Assembly: GCA_965279475.1 (NCBI GenBank)
Contig: CBDIIA010000003.1
Location: 4,340,001 to 4,404,000, forward strand
From: Pseudorhodoferax sp965279475
GTDB taxonomy: Bacteria; Pseudomonadota; Gammaproteobacteria; Burkholderiales; Burkholderiaceae_C
DNA: 64,000 bases
Direction of reading: 5' to 3'
This document shows positions 1 to 8,312 of this stretch, piece after piece. Positions within the stretch are counted from its first letter, which is position 1. Each line of letters begins with the position of its first letter. The position numbers were made by a program, and so were the translations under genes. The notes below the pieces were generated by a model that was not told where the DNA came from, made no database searches, and saw nothing but the letters and a program-made list of their open reading frames with translations.

Positions 1-250
1 GCTGCCGCAGGGCACGCCGACGACGGCGCTGCCCGTCGCCCGTCTGGCTGCGCTCGCGCGTGACTGATTGCCGCCCAGCGGCAGCAGTGCCACGTCGGCC
101 CGCCCCAGTCAGCAGATCCTGCAGCATTGCCGATGGGCTGTGGCAGGGCACGCCGAGATGCGCGATGCCGGCCCGTTGCGCGACGTCCCGCGCGAGAATC
201 TCCGTGCATCGGCCATTGGAGATTGCGCGAGAAGCGCCATCCGGCCCCCT
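1..250 (-). pseudogene. Degraded fragment of a tripartite-tricarboxylate (Bug/TctC-type) periplasmic receptor
   Basis: On the minus strand, about positions 210 to 111 read as a Bug-like stretch (RDVAQRAGI, then VPCHSPSAMLQDLLTG). After one extra G near positions 100-112 the reading continues in another frame as RADVALLPLGG. The order, an xRAGI segment, a VPY-like motif, an ALxDLLxG motif and then a VD/AD hydrophobic strand, is that of the middle of Bug-family receptors, which bind carboxylates in the periplasm. The two halves lie in different frames and no start codon is visible, so this looks like a frameshifted remnant. It also runs off the window edge, so a frameshifted but longer gene outside cannot be excluded. 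The family call rests on motif memory and is tentative. Confidence 0.4.
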
Positions 251-261
251 TTGATGCGGCG

Positions 262-289
262 TTTGCAGCGATGGTCCCGGTGCTATAAA
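262..289 (+). promoter_or_regulatory. Putative sigma70 promoter of the adhesin-E-like gene
   Basis: TTTGCA at 262-267 and TATAAA at 284-289 are separated by 16 bp, placing transcription start about 35 nt before the ATG at 331. A GGAGAG ribosome-binding site lies at 318-323, 7 nt from the start codon. This is motif-based only. Confidence 0.45.
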
Positions 290-330
290 AGTCGTGTCCG
301 GCACAGCCGGGCGCTCCGGAGAGAATCTGC

Positions 331-813
331 ATGAAACGAACCATCTGCATCGGGCTGGCCACGCTCGCCTGCACCGTGGCGCAAGCGGCCGAGTGGACGC
401 TGCTGCCCGGCCCCGCATCGAGCGGCGTCGCGGTCTACACCGATGCGGCCACGCAGAAGCCCAAGCACAACCCCGTCGTCGGCTTCTTCGCCGGCAACCC
501 GGTGCGTGCCTGGTTCATCACCGACTACGCGGTGTCGCACCGCTGGCTGGTGCACGACATCCTGTCGGCCAAGCACTTCGTGGAGTTTGATTGCAAACGC
601 GCGACGATGCGCATGCTGTCGCGCCTGTACTTCCAGGGCCACATGGGCCAGGGCCGCATTGTCGCGACCGAGACTGAGGCGCCGGCCTTCACGCCGGTGG
701 TGCCGGGCGAGCCCGAGGAAGCGATGTACACGGCCAACTGCCCGCCCGCGCCGGAGACGACGACCGCCACCGCCGCGCCAGCGGCCGACCCGTCGGCCGC
801 CACCGGTCCCTGA
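331..813 (+). CDS. Secreted surface-adhesin protein E-like protein
   Basis: A 160-residue protein with a typical Sec signal peptide (residues 1-20, predicted cleavage near AQAA/EW). The mature part has a single compact domain with an aspartate-cysteine pair at residues 87-88 (EFDCKRATMR), a following aromatic strand and a second cysteine at about 137, then a low-complexity Thr/Ala/Pro tail. The DC-x-R-x-x-R pattern and size resemble the surface-adhesin protein E domain of small exported proteobacterial proteins, so a periplasmic or surface location is expected and the two cysteines may form a disulfide. A good ribosome site (GGAGAG) supports the start. It stands alone, convergent with mntH and only 3 nt from it. 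No precise function can be assigned. Confidence 0.7.
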   Translation: MKRTICIGLATLACTVAQAAEWTLLPGPASSGVAVYTDAATQKPKHNPVVGFFAGNPVRAWFITDYAVSHRWLVHDILSAKHFVEFDCKRATMRMLSRLYFQGHMGQGRIVATETEAPAFTPVVPGEPEEAMYTANCPPAPETTTATAAPAADPSAATGP

Positions 814-816
814 AGG

Positions 817-2133
817 TCAGGACACCAGCGAGCCCAGCAACCACAGGTTGGCCGCGCTGATCAGCACGAACAGGCTCCATGCGCCGGCCTTCAGCCACGG
901 CCCGTTGGCCAACGCGCCCATCACGGCACGGTCGCTGGTGAGGCGGATCAGCGGCCAGATCGCGAACGGCAGCTGCAGGCTCAGCACCACCTGGCTTGCG
1001 ACCAGCAGCTTGCCCACGCCACCCTCGCCCAGCCACAGCACGCCGCCGAAGGCGGGCACCAGCGCGAGCAGACGGGTGATCAGGCGGCGCTGCCAGCACG
1101 GGATCTTGAGATCGAGGAAACCTTCCATGATCACCTGCCCGGCGATGGTGCCGGTGAAGGTCGAACTCTGCCCCGCTGCGAGCAGCGCCACGCCGAACAG
1201 CACCGAGGCCAGCGCGCCGCCGACCAGCGGGTCGAGCAGATGGTAGGCGTCCTGGATCTCGGTCACCTCGCGGTGGCCGGTGGCATGGAAGGCAGAGGCG
1301 GCCAGCGTCAGGATCGCCGCGTTCACCAGCAGCGCGAGCGACAGCGACACCACGGTGTCGAGCGTCGACAGGCGGATCGCATCGCGCCGGCTGCGGTTGT
1401 CGCGCGCAACATGCCGCGTCTGCACGATCGACGAATGCAGGTACAGGTTGTGCGGCATCACCGTGGCGCCGAGGATGCCGATGGCCAGCACCAGCGCGCG
1501 CGGGTCGTGCAGCGCCGCGCCCTGCGGCACGAAGCCGCGTGCGACCGCACCCCAGTCGGGCGCGACCAGCGCCAGCTCGACCACGTAGCAGCAGGCGATC
1601 GTGACGATCAGCGCCAGCACGATGGCCTCGACCTGGCGGAAGCCCTTGCCCTTCAGGCCCAGCACCAGCAGCGTGTCGAACGCGGTGATGGCGATGCCCG
1701 ACAGCAGCGACATGCCGAACAGCAGGTGCAGCGCCAGCGCGCTGCCCAGCACCTCGGCCACGTCGCAGGCGACGATCGCCAGTTCGGCCAGGATCCACAA
1801 CACCCGGTTGACGCCGGGGCGGTAGCGTTCGCGGCAGGCGCGGGCCAGGTCCTTGCCGGCCACCAGGCCGAGCCGCAGGCTCAGCGTCTGCAACAGCATC
1901 GCGGCCACACTCGACAGCAGCACGACCCAGAGCAGCGCGTAGCCGTAACGCGAGCCGGCCTCGATGTCGGTGGCCCAGTTGCCCGGGTCCATGTAGCCGA
2001 CCGCGACCAGCAAACCCGGCCCGGCCACGCGCAGCAGCCGCTTGTAGAGCGGCGCATCGGGCGAGACCGCAACGCTGCCGCGGACTTCGGAGGGACAGAA
2101 AGGGGCGGTGGCGAAGCGGGGCAGTCCGAACAT
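817..2133 (-). CDS. mntH: Nramp-family divalent metal cation transporter MntH
   Basis: A 438-residue inner-membrane protein that imports Mn2+ or Fe2+ with protons. The family signatures are intact: DPGN in TM1 at residues 49-52 (context GYMDPGNWATD), CDVAEVLGSA in TM4 at about 123-132, and MPHN in TM6 at 226-229, whose Asp, Asn and Met side chains line the metal site in characterised Nramp proteins. About eleven hydrophobic segments are visible, the usual number. The first 30 residues are poorly conserved in type, so the true start may be internal to the ATG used here. It reads away from the toxin-antitoxin pair at 2245. A second, very different Nramp homologue follows at 2892-4208. Confidence 0.93.
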   Translation of the reverse strand: MFGLPRFATAPFCPSEVRGSVAVSPDAPLYKRLLRVAGPGLLVAVGYMDPGNWATDIEAGSRYGYALLWVVLLSSVAAMLLQTLSLRLGLVAGKDLARACRERYRPGVNRVLWILAELAIVACDVAEVLGSALALHLLFGMSLLSGIAITAFDTLLVLGLKGKGFRQVEAIVLALIVTIACCYVVELALVAPDWGAVARGFVPQGAALHDPRALVLAIGILGATVMPHNLYLHSSIVQTRHVARDNRSRRDAIRLSTLDTVVSLSLALLVNAAILTLAASAFHATGHREVTEIQDAYHLLDPLVGGALASVLFGVALLAAGQSSTFTGTIAGQVIMEGFLDLKIPCWQRRLITRLLALVPAFGGVLWLGEGGVGKLLVASQVVLSLQLPFAIWPLIRLTSDRAVMGALANGPWLKAGAWSLFVLISAANLWLLGSLVS

Positions 2134-2194
2134 GCGGGGGATTCTGCACTGGCAGCAGGGTTGACCGTCGCGTCCGCGGTGCCACTACCTTGGG

Positions 2195-2224
2195 TACAAT
2201 CAAAAACCTTACCTCAAAGTAAGG
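2195..2224 (+). promoter_or_regulatory. Putative promoter and operator of the AbrB/PIN toxin-antitoxin operon
   Basis: A TACAAT -10 hexamer at 2195-2200 is followed by a perfect 6-bp inverted repeat, CCTTAC (2207-2212) and GTAAGG (2219-2224), 20 nt before the antitoxin ATG. The dyad covers the expected transcription start, the usual place for an autorepressing antitoxin to bind. No convincing -35 element was found. Confidence 0.5.
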
Positions 2225-2244
2225 AAACCCTTCAAGGCAATACC

Positions 2245-2487
2245 ATGACCACAGCAACCATTTCCAGCAAAGGCCAGATCACGATCCCGGTGGAAGTGCG
2301 GCAGGCATTGAAAGTGGATGCGGGTGACCGCGTCGAGTTCGTCGAGGTGGAGCCGGGGCGTTACGAGTTCATTGCCGCCACGCGGTCGGTCACCGAGCTG
2401 AAGGGCATGTTCGGCAAGGCGGCCAAGACCGTCTCCATCGAGGAGATGAACCGTGCCATTGCGGCGCGCGGAGCCTCCGCCAGATGA
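2245..2487 (+). CDS. AbrB/MazE-type (SpoVT-AbrB) antitoxin
   Basis: An 80-residue DNA-binding protein. The swapped-hairpin AbrB fold is evident in the first half: SSKGQITIPVEVRQAL at residues 7-22, then VDAGDRVEF. The C-terminal half (TELKGMFGKAAKTVSIEEM) is the amphipathic toxin-binding tail typical of VapB antitoxins. The product is expected to neutralise the PIN-domain RNase encoded next and, with it, repress the operon through the dyad at 2207-2224. Its stop codon overlaps the toxin start (ATGA). An in-frame open stretch extends far upstream but lacks coding character, so the ATG at 2245 is used. Confidence 0.9.
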   Translation: MTTATISSKGQITIPVEVRQALKVDAGDRVEFVEVEPGRYEFIAATRSVTELKGMFGKAAKTVSIEEMNRAIAARGASAR

Positions 2488-2879
2488 CCGGGCTGGACAC
2501 GAATGTGCTGGTGCGTTACATCATGCAGGACGACGCCAGGCAGGCGGCCCGGGCGACCAAGTTGATCGAAGCGCTGAGCGTGGAAGCGCCGGGCTATGTC
2601 ACCGTGGTCTCGGTGGTCGAACTCGTATGGGTCTTGTCGTCCAGCTACGACCTGACCAAGGCGCAGGTGGTGCAGGCGATCGACGGGCTGCTGCGGACCA
2701 AGCAGTTCAGGGTCGAGCAGGCCGAGCAGGTGATCCGGGCACTCCGGGTCTACAAGGCCCACAACGCCGACTTCGTCGATTGCCTGATCGAGCGCTCGGC
2801 AGCCAGCGCAGGATGCAAGCGGACGATGACCTTCGATGTCGGCGCCAGCAAACACGCCGGCATGACGCTCGTGCCCTGA
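2484..2879 (+). CDS. PIN-domain (VapC-type) toxin ribonuclease
   Basis: A 131-residue PIN-domain protein, expected to be a Mg2+-dependent RNase that inhibits growth when free of its antitoxin. The acidic active-site set is complete: D5 (GLDTNVLV), E46 (SVVELVWVL), D96 and D99 (NADFVDCLI), and D118 (TFDVGASK). Length is normal for VapC. The start ATG overlaps the antitoxin stop by 4 nt, so the two are translationally coupled. The pair sits between two Nramp transporter genes that point outward on the same side. The RNA target cannot be deduced from sequence. Confidence 0.88.
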   Translation: MTGLDTNVLVRYIMQDDARQAARATKLIEALSVEAPGYVTVVSVVELVWVLSSSYDLTKAQVVQAIDGLLRTKQFRVEQAEQVIRALRVYKAHNADFVDCLIERSAASAGCKRTMTFDVGASKHAGMTLVP

Positions 2880-2891
2880 CCTGGCAGCCTG

Positions 2892-4208
2892 TCAAGCCGT
2901 GACCAGCATTGCGACGACGGTCGCCCCCATCACGCCGGTGGCCAGCCAGCCCAGCCACTTGAGGCGGGGACCGATCACGTGCCGGCCCATGGTCTGCTTG
3001 CGCGAGGCCAGCAGCATCATCACCGCCATGATCGGCACCGCGATCACGCCGTTCAGCACGGCCGACCAGAACAGTTCCTTCACCGGGTCGGTCGGCGTGA
3101 AGCACAGCACCACACCGCCCACCGTGGCCGCGGTAATCACCCCGTAGAAGCCGCGGCCTTCGCCCTTGTCGAGCCGCAGGTTGAGGCTGCCGCTCCAGCC
3201 CGCGGCCTCGGCCACCGCGTAGGCGGCCGAACCGGCCAACACCGGCACGGCCAGCATGCCGGTGCCGATGATGCCCATGCTGAACAGGAAGAAGGTCAGG
3301 TCGCCGGCCAGCGGCCGCAGGGCCTCGGCCGCCTGCGCCGAGGTCTGGATGTCGTGGATGCCGGCCTTGTGCAGTGTGGCCGCGGTGCTGAGCATGATGA
3401 AGAACGCGATCAGGTTCGAGAACGTCATGCCCACCAGCGTGTCGGCCTTGATGCGCCGCAGATGGCCGCGCACCTCGGCCGCCGTGTGGTGTTCGCCGTT
3501 GCCGGCCTGGTCTTCCACCTCCTGCGCGGCCTGCCAGAAGAACAGGTAGGGACTGATGGTGGTGCCGAACACCGCCACCACCATCAGCAGCATGTCGTGC
3601 CCCGCCGGCAGCGTGGGCCGCACGATCTCGCGCGCCACCTCCCACCAGTCGAGCCGCAGAAGGAAGGCCACCCCCACGTAGGCCAGCAGCGCCAGCGTGA
3701 GCCACTTGAGCCAGCGCACGTAGGTCGCATAGGGCAGGAACACCTGCAGCCCCAGCGACAGCAGGCCGAAACCCACCGCGTAGACCTGCGCGTGGCCGCC
3801 CAGCAGCAGGCGCAGCGCCTCGGCCATGGCGGCGATGTCGGCCGCGATGTTGAGCGTGTTGGCCACCAGCAGCAGACCCACGACGAACAGCAGCACGCTC
3901 CTTGGAAAAGCGGTCTTGATGTTGGCCGCCAGCCCGCGCCGCGTGACGTAGCCGATGCGCGCGCTGACGATCTGGATCGCCGACATCAGTGGCAGCGTGA
4001 ACACCATCGTCCACAGCATCGCGTAGCCGAACTGCGCCCCGGCCTGCGAATAGGTGGCGATGCCGCTCGGGTCGTCGTCGGCAGCGCCGGTGATCAGGCC
4101 GGGGCCGAGCTGGCGCAGACCGGCACCGAGGCCCCGCTCTTCGGTCTGGTGTTGCTTGTGCTTGTTCAATCCGGCCGCCTCCTCGTTGCTTGCCGGATTT
4201 ACGCACAC
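2892..4208 (-). CDS. Divergent Nramp-family transporter lacking the canonical metal-site motifs
   Basis: A 438-residue polytopic membrane protein of Nramp size and topology (about 11 hydrophobic segments). TM1 carries DDDPSGIAT at residues 44-52 instead of the DPGN loop. TM6 carries TTISPY at 216-221 where transition-metal transporters have the MPH motif, so the metal-selective methionine is absent. Such proteins form a separate Nramp subgroup, and the substrate may not be Mn2+ or Fe2+; Mg2+ or another hard cation is possible but is inference. The N-terminal 30 residues are hydrophilic (KHKQHQTEERG) and the start codon is GTG. The stop lies 12 nt past the PIN toxin gene (convergent). Confidence 0.85.
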   Translation of the reverse strand: MCVNPASNEEAAGLNKHKQHQTEERGLGAGLRQLGPGLITGAADDDPSGIATYSQAGAQFGYAMLWTMVFTLPLMSAIQIVSARIGYVTRRGLAANIKTAFPRSVLLFVVGLLLVANTLNIAADIAAMAEALRLLLGGHAQVYAVGFGLLSLGLQVFLPYATYVRWLKWLTLALLAYVGVAFLLRLDWWEVAREIVRPTLPAGHDMLLMVVAVFGTTISPYLFFWQAAQEVEDQAGNGEHHTAAEVRGHLRRIKADTLVGMTFSNLIAFFIMLSTAATLHKAGIHDIQTSAQAAEALRPLAGDLTFFLFSMGIIGTGMLAVPVLAGSAAYAVAEAAGWSGSLNLRLDKGEGRGFYGVITAATVGGVVLCFTPTDPVKELFWSAVLNGVIAVPIMAVMMLLASRKQTMGRHVIGPRLKWLGWLATGVMGATVVAMLVTA

Positions 4209-4255
4209 TTTTCAGACGGTGCGCGTGCCCTGCCAGGTCTGCGGCGCAGTGACGT

Positions 4256-4506
4256 TCAAGGCGGCGCGTTCGGCCGATGGGACGCATCACCCGCCACCAC
4301 CCGAGCATGGCGCTGAAAGCTCCAGTAGGGCCAGGCCCAATCCACCAGCACGACGAGCCGGTTGCGCAAGCCGATCAGGAAGTAGACGTGCGCAAACAGC
4401 CAGAACAGCCACGCGAAGTAGCCGGAGCCCTCGATCTCATGCGGCGATTGTCCGGGCGCGCTGCAACGCCGTCCGCACGAGGGCGGGTTCAACCCCTTGG
4501 CCGTCT
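4256..4506 (-). pseudogene. C-terminal remnant of a type II NADH dehydrogenase (NDH-2)
   Basis: A minus-strand reading frame ending at 4256 encodes GYFAWLFWLFAHVYFLIG, then LRNRLVV, DWAWPYW and QRHARVV. This is the membrane-anchoring C-terminal tail of NDH-2-type FAD NADH:quinone oxidoreductases, which consistently carry HIYFLIGFRNR followed by a W-x-YW-x-x-x-RxAR motif. The FAD and NADH domains (about 350 residues) are missing. A short piece in another frame (PALVRTALQRARTIAA, about 4490-4440) may be the segment normally found upstream in that enzyme. What remains is therefore a deletion-scarred relic of about 80 codons, lying directly behind the IPTL-CTERM gene. Confidence 0.65.
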
Positions 4507-5256
4507 TCAGGATCCGGGGCGCCGACGCAGGCCCCAGAGGCCAGCCATGGCCACCAACGAGACCAAGCCCATCAAGGCGTATTCACCGAGCGTTGGCACT
4601 GCGTTGGCGCTGGCGGCGATCGCCTGGTCGACCGCGCTGCAGTCGGCAGCCATCACCCCCGGACCGACGCCCTGGATGTTGGCGATGGAGTTGAGTGTGC
4701 CGCCCCAGCTGAAAAATACCAGGCTGACGGTGATGCAGGAACTCGGGTCGTTGTTGATGTAGTAGATGGGGTACGGATTGTTTCCGTTGGTGGAGGCGTC
4801 GTCGTCGTTGAATGCCACCAGGTTGGCCTGCAGATTGCCGGGCAAGAAGGGGTCGCTCGTGCCACTGTTGGCATAGACCGCCGCCGTCAGGTCATAGGCC
4901 GTATGGGCCTGGTACCTGACCGTGCCCGGCTCCATCACCGAGAAGGTATAGGTGCCAGCACCCTTGAGCGCGAACGTGAGTTTGCCGTAGGTGGTGCCGG
5001 CCTGCGGAGAAAGTGCCGTCGAGTCCGCGAAGCCATTCGGCGCCGGGCTGAATGACGCGTACAGATTCTGGTAGGTCGGCGTGTTGTACCCGGCACCGAA
5101 CCAGATGTTGTTGAACGGCGCGCTGGGCGCGGTCAACACGGTTCCATTGAAGCCATCCACCGCTGCCGTCGCGTTGTAGGTCATCGCAGAACACAGGCCC
5201 GACAAGGCCGAGATCAGGAAGGCAACGACGATCTTGGGCAAGTGGCTTGTTGTCAT
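4507..5256 (-). CDS. Secreted IPTL-CTERM sorting-signal protein
   Basis: A 249-residue exported protein. Residues 1-24 form a Sec signal peptide. The central 190 residues are rich in Asn, Gly, Thr and Tyr and look like a beta-sandwich extracellular domain. The last 30 residues are a sorting tag: VPTLGEYALMG, a hydrophobic helix, then RRRPGS. Tags of this form (I/VPTLxE, helix, basic end) are IPTL-CTERM signals, thought to be processed by a dedicated exosortase-like enzyme at the cell surface. No such enzyme is encoded in this window. A strong promoter with a dyad lies upstream at 5340-5367. Function unknown; a role in the extracellular matrix is inferred from the tag only. Confidence 0.8.
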   Translation of the reverse strand: MTTSHLPKIVVAFLISALSGLCSAMTYNATAAVDGFNGTVLTAPSAPFNNIWFGAGYNTPTYQNLYASFSPAPNGFADSTALSPQAGTTYGKLTFALKGAGTYTFSVMEPGTVRYQAHTAYDLTAAVYANSGTSDPFLPGNLQANLVAFNDDDASTNGNNPYPIYYINNDPSSCITVSLVFFSWGGTLNSIANIQGVGPGVMAADCSAVDQAIAASANAVPTLGEYALMGLVSLVAMAGLWGLRRRPGS

Positions 5257-5568
5257 GTTGTGGTCCAGGAAGAACGAACCCGACGGATGGCCTCCGCCGC
5301 GTGCGCGAAGACAGACGCCATACGCTTGCGTCTTTCAGAAATGTATCTTCTTGACACAACTTGTCAACACTCGAATTCGTCACGCGGAGGTGGCACCGGG
5401 GGCCTGCGCGACATGGAGCGGCGCCGCCTGAAGACGACCGGGGCCAGTGCATGGCGCCCGGCTGAAGGCGCCCCTCGGACCCGCGGCCACCACGGCGCAG
5501 TCGAGGCGCAGACAGCCGTCAGCCGCAGCTGCGTTGGCGCGCGGCCGCGCGTGCAGCCAGGCCGATGG
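5257..5568. other. 312-bp intergenic region between the IPTL-CTERM gene and pcaF
   Basis: The first part holds the leader and promoter of the IPTL-CTERM gene (minus strand). The rest, about 5370-5568, follows the stop codon of pcaF. I see no coding frame with recognisable motifs and no clear terminator hairpin with a T tract there. Confidence 0.5.
5340..5367 (-). promoter_or_regulatory. Sigma70 promoter with overlapping dyad for the IPTL-CTERM gene
   Basis: Read on the minus strand, TTGACA (5367-5362) and TACATT (5345-5340) are separated by 16 bp, a near-consensus promoter about 85 nt upstream of the ATG. The -35 box is one arm of a perfect inverted repeat, TTGACA (5351-5356) and TGTCAA (5362-5367), with a 5-bp centre, so a dimeric regulator bound there would cover the -35 region. 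Confidence 0.6.
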
Positions 5569-6774
<1,206 letters not shown>

Positions 6775-6798
6775 TCGGGTCTCCAGTTCAAAGCAGCA

Positions 6799-7452
6799 TT
6801 ATTGGGCGGGGGCCGGCGCGATCGGCAGGCCGACGATGCGTTCGAGCTCGGTGCGGGTCAGCCCCTCGACCGTGTCGATCAGTTGCAGGCCGGCGGGCGT
6901 GCAGGCCAGCGTGGCCAGGTCGGTGTAGATGCGCTTCACGCAGGCGATGCCGGTCAGCGGATAAGTGCAGCGCTCGACCACCTTGCTCTCGCCCTTCTTG
7001 GTCAGCAGGTCCATCATCACCCAGGTCTGCTTGGCGCCGATGGCCAGGTCCATCGCGCCGCCGACCGCGGGGATCGCGTCCTTCTCGCCGGTGTGCCAGT
7101 TGGCCAGGTCACCGGTGGCGCTGACCTGGAAGGCGCCGAGCACGCAGATGTCCAGGTGGCCGCCGCGCATCATCGCGAAGCTGTCGGTGTGGTGGAAGTA
7201 CGAGCCGCCGGCAAGCAGTGTCACCGGCTGCTTGCCGGCATTGATCAGGTCGTAGTCTTCCTGGCCCGGTGCCGGTGCCGGGCCCATGCCGAGGATGCCG
7301 TTCTCGCTGTGCAGCAGCACCTCGCGGTCGGGCGGAATATGGTTGGCCACGAGCGTGGGCATGCCGATGCCGAGGTTGACGGTGGCGCCCTCGCGGATGT
7401 CGCGCGCCACGCGGGCGGCGAGCTGGTCCTTGCTGCGTTTCTGGTAGCTCAT
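6799..7452 (-). CDS. pcaJ: 3-oxoadipate CoA-transferase subunit B
   Basis: A 217-residue beta subunit of succinyl-CoA:3-oxoadipate CoA-transferase, which activates 3-oxoadipate with CoA taken from succinyl-CoA. The family's catalytic glutamate lies in the SENG motif (E50, context LLHSENGILGMGP), preceded by GIGMPTLVANHIP. Length is usual. It lies 21 nt after pcaI and feeds its product to PcaF, so pcaI-pcaJ-pcaF is one transcription unit. SCOT and acetoacetate transferases share the motifs; the thiolase partner and regulator favour 3-oxoadipate. Confidence 0.92.
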   Translation of the reverse strand: MSYQKRSKDQLAARVARDIREGATVNLGIGMPTLVANHIPPDREVLLHSENGILGMGPAPAPGQEDYDLINAGKQPVTLLAGGSYFHHTDSFAMMRGGHLDICVLGAFQVSATGDLANWHTGEKDAIPAVGGAMDLAIGAKQTWVMMDLLTKKGESKVVERCTYPLTGIACVKRIYTDLATLACTPAGLQLIDTVEGLTRTELERIVGLPIAPAPAQ

Positions 7453-7473
7453 GCGTTGTCTTTCGCGTTGGGG

Positions 7474-8190
7474 TCAGGCGGCCTTGAGAAAGCCGCCGGC
7501 TTGCGTGGCGACGCGCGGCACCAGCACCACGTGCTGCACGAAGATACCGGGCGTGACGATGTGCTCGGGGTCCAGTTGGCCGAGTTCGACCACCTCGTGC
7601 ACCGAGGCCACGGTGACGGTGGCCGCGCTGGCCATGCTGGGCCCGAAGTTGCGCGCAGCCTTGCGGTAGGTGAGGTTGCCCCAGCGGTCGCCGCACTCGG
7701 CCTTGATCAGCGCCAGGTCGGCATGGATCGGCATCTCGAGCACATACATGCGGCCATTGATCTCGCGCGTCTCCTTCGGCGTGCCGTCGGGGTTGCGGGC
7801 CAGCTCGGTGCCGTAGCCGGTGGGCGAGAAGAACGCGCCGATGCCGGCGCCGGCCGCGCGGATGCGCTCGGACAGGTTGCCCTGCGGCACCAGTTCGAGT
7901 TCGATCTTGCCCGAGCGGTACAGGCCGTCGAACACCTGGCTGTCGGCCTGGCGGGGAAAGCTGCAGATCACCTTGCGCACACGGCCGGCCTGCATCAGCG
8001 CGGCCAGGCCGGCCTCGCCGTTGCCGGCGTTGTTGTTGACGATGGTGAGGTCGCGAGCGCCCTGGGCGATCAGGCCGTCGATCAGCTCGTTGGGGATGCC
8101 AGCCGTGCCGAAGCCGCCCACCATCACGGTGGCGCCGTCCTGCACGCCCGACAGGGCGTGGGCGACCGAAGGGGCGATCTTGTCGATCAT
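7474..8190 (-). CDS. pcaI: 3-oxoadipate CoA-transferase subunit A
   Basis: A 238-residue alpha subunit of the 3-oxoadipate CoA-transferase. The CoA-transferase family I signature is visible near the N terminus (GGFGTAGIPNELIDGL, residues 25-40), followed by the NNAGNGEAGLAAL segment typical of alpha subunits. It is the first gene of pcaIJF and faces pcaR across a 122-bp control region. The upstream enzymes of the protocatechuate or catechol branch are not in this window, so this cluster supplies only the common lower steps. Confidence 0.92.
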   Translation of the reverse strand: MIDKIAPSVAHALSGVQDGATVMVGGFGTAGIPNELIDGLIAQGARDLTIVNNNAGNGEAGLAALMQAGRVRKVICSFPRQADSQVFDGLYRSGKIELELVPQGNLSERIRAAGAGIGAFFSPTGYGTELARNPDGTPKETREINGRMYVLEMPIHADLALIKAECGDRWGNLTYRKAARNFGPSMASAATVTVASVHEVVELGQLDPEHIVTPGIFVQHVVLVPRVATQAGGFLKAA

Positions 8191-8243
8191 GCGGGAAGCC
8201 TTTCAGAAACCAGAAACGAATCGCTCGGGAACTCTCGGGAGAA

Positions 8244-8275
8244 AAGTTCGACATACGAACTTCTGTTCGTATAAT
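8244..8275 (+). promoter_or_regulatory. PcaR operator with overlapping pcaR promoter
   Basis: Three copies of the half-site GTTCG/CGAAC occur in 28 bp. AAGTTCG (8244-8250) pairs with CGAACTT (8256-8262), and TACGAAC (8254-8260) pairs with GTTCGTA (8265-8271). The middle half-site is shared, giving two overlapping perfect 7-bp dyads. A plus-strand promoter, TTCGAC (8247-8252), 17 bp and TATAAT (8270-8275), lies entirely within the array, so the regulator would cover its own promoter and could also control pcaIJF. Three half-sites, two inverted and one direct, is the layout described for PcaU/PcaR regulators. Confidence 0.75.
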
Positions 8276-8312
8276 GAATTTCCGGCCTGGATTCTAGGAG
8301 ATGCACACGACC

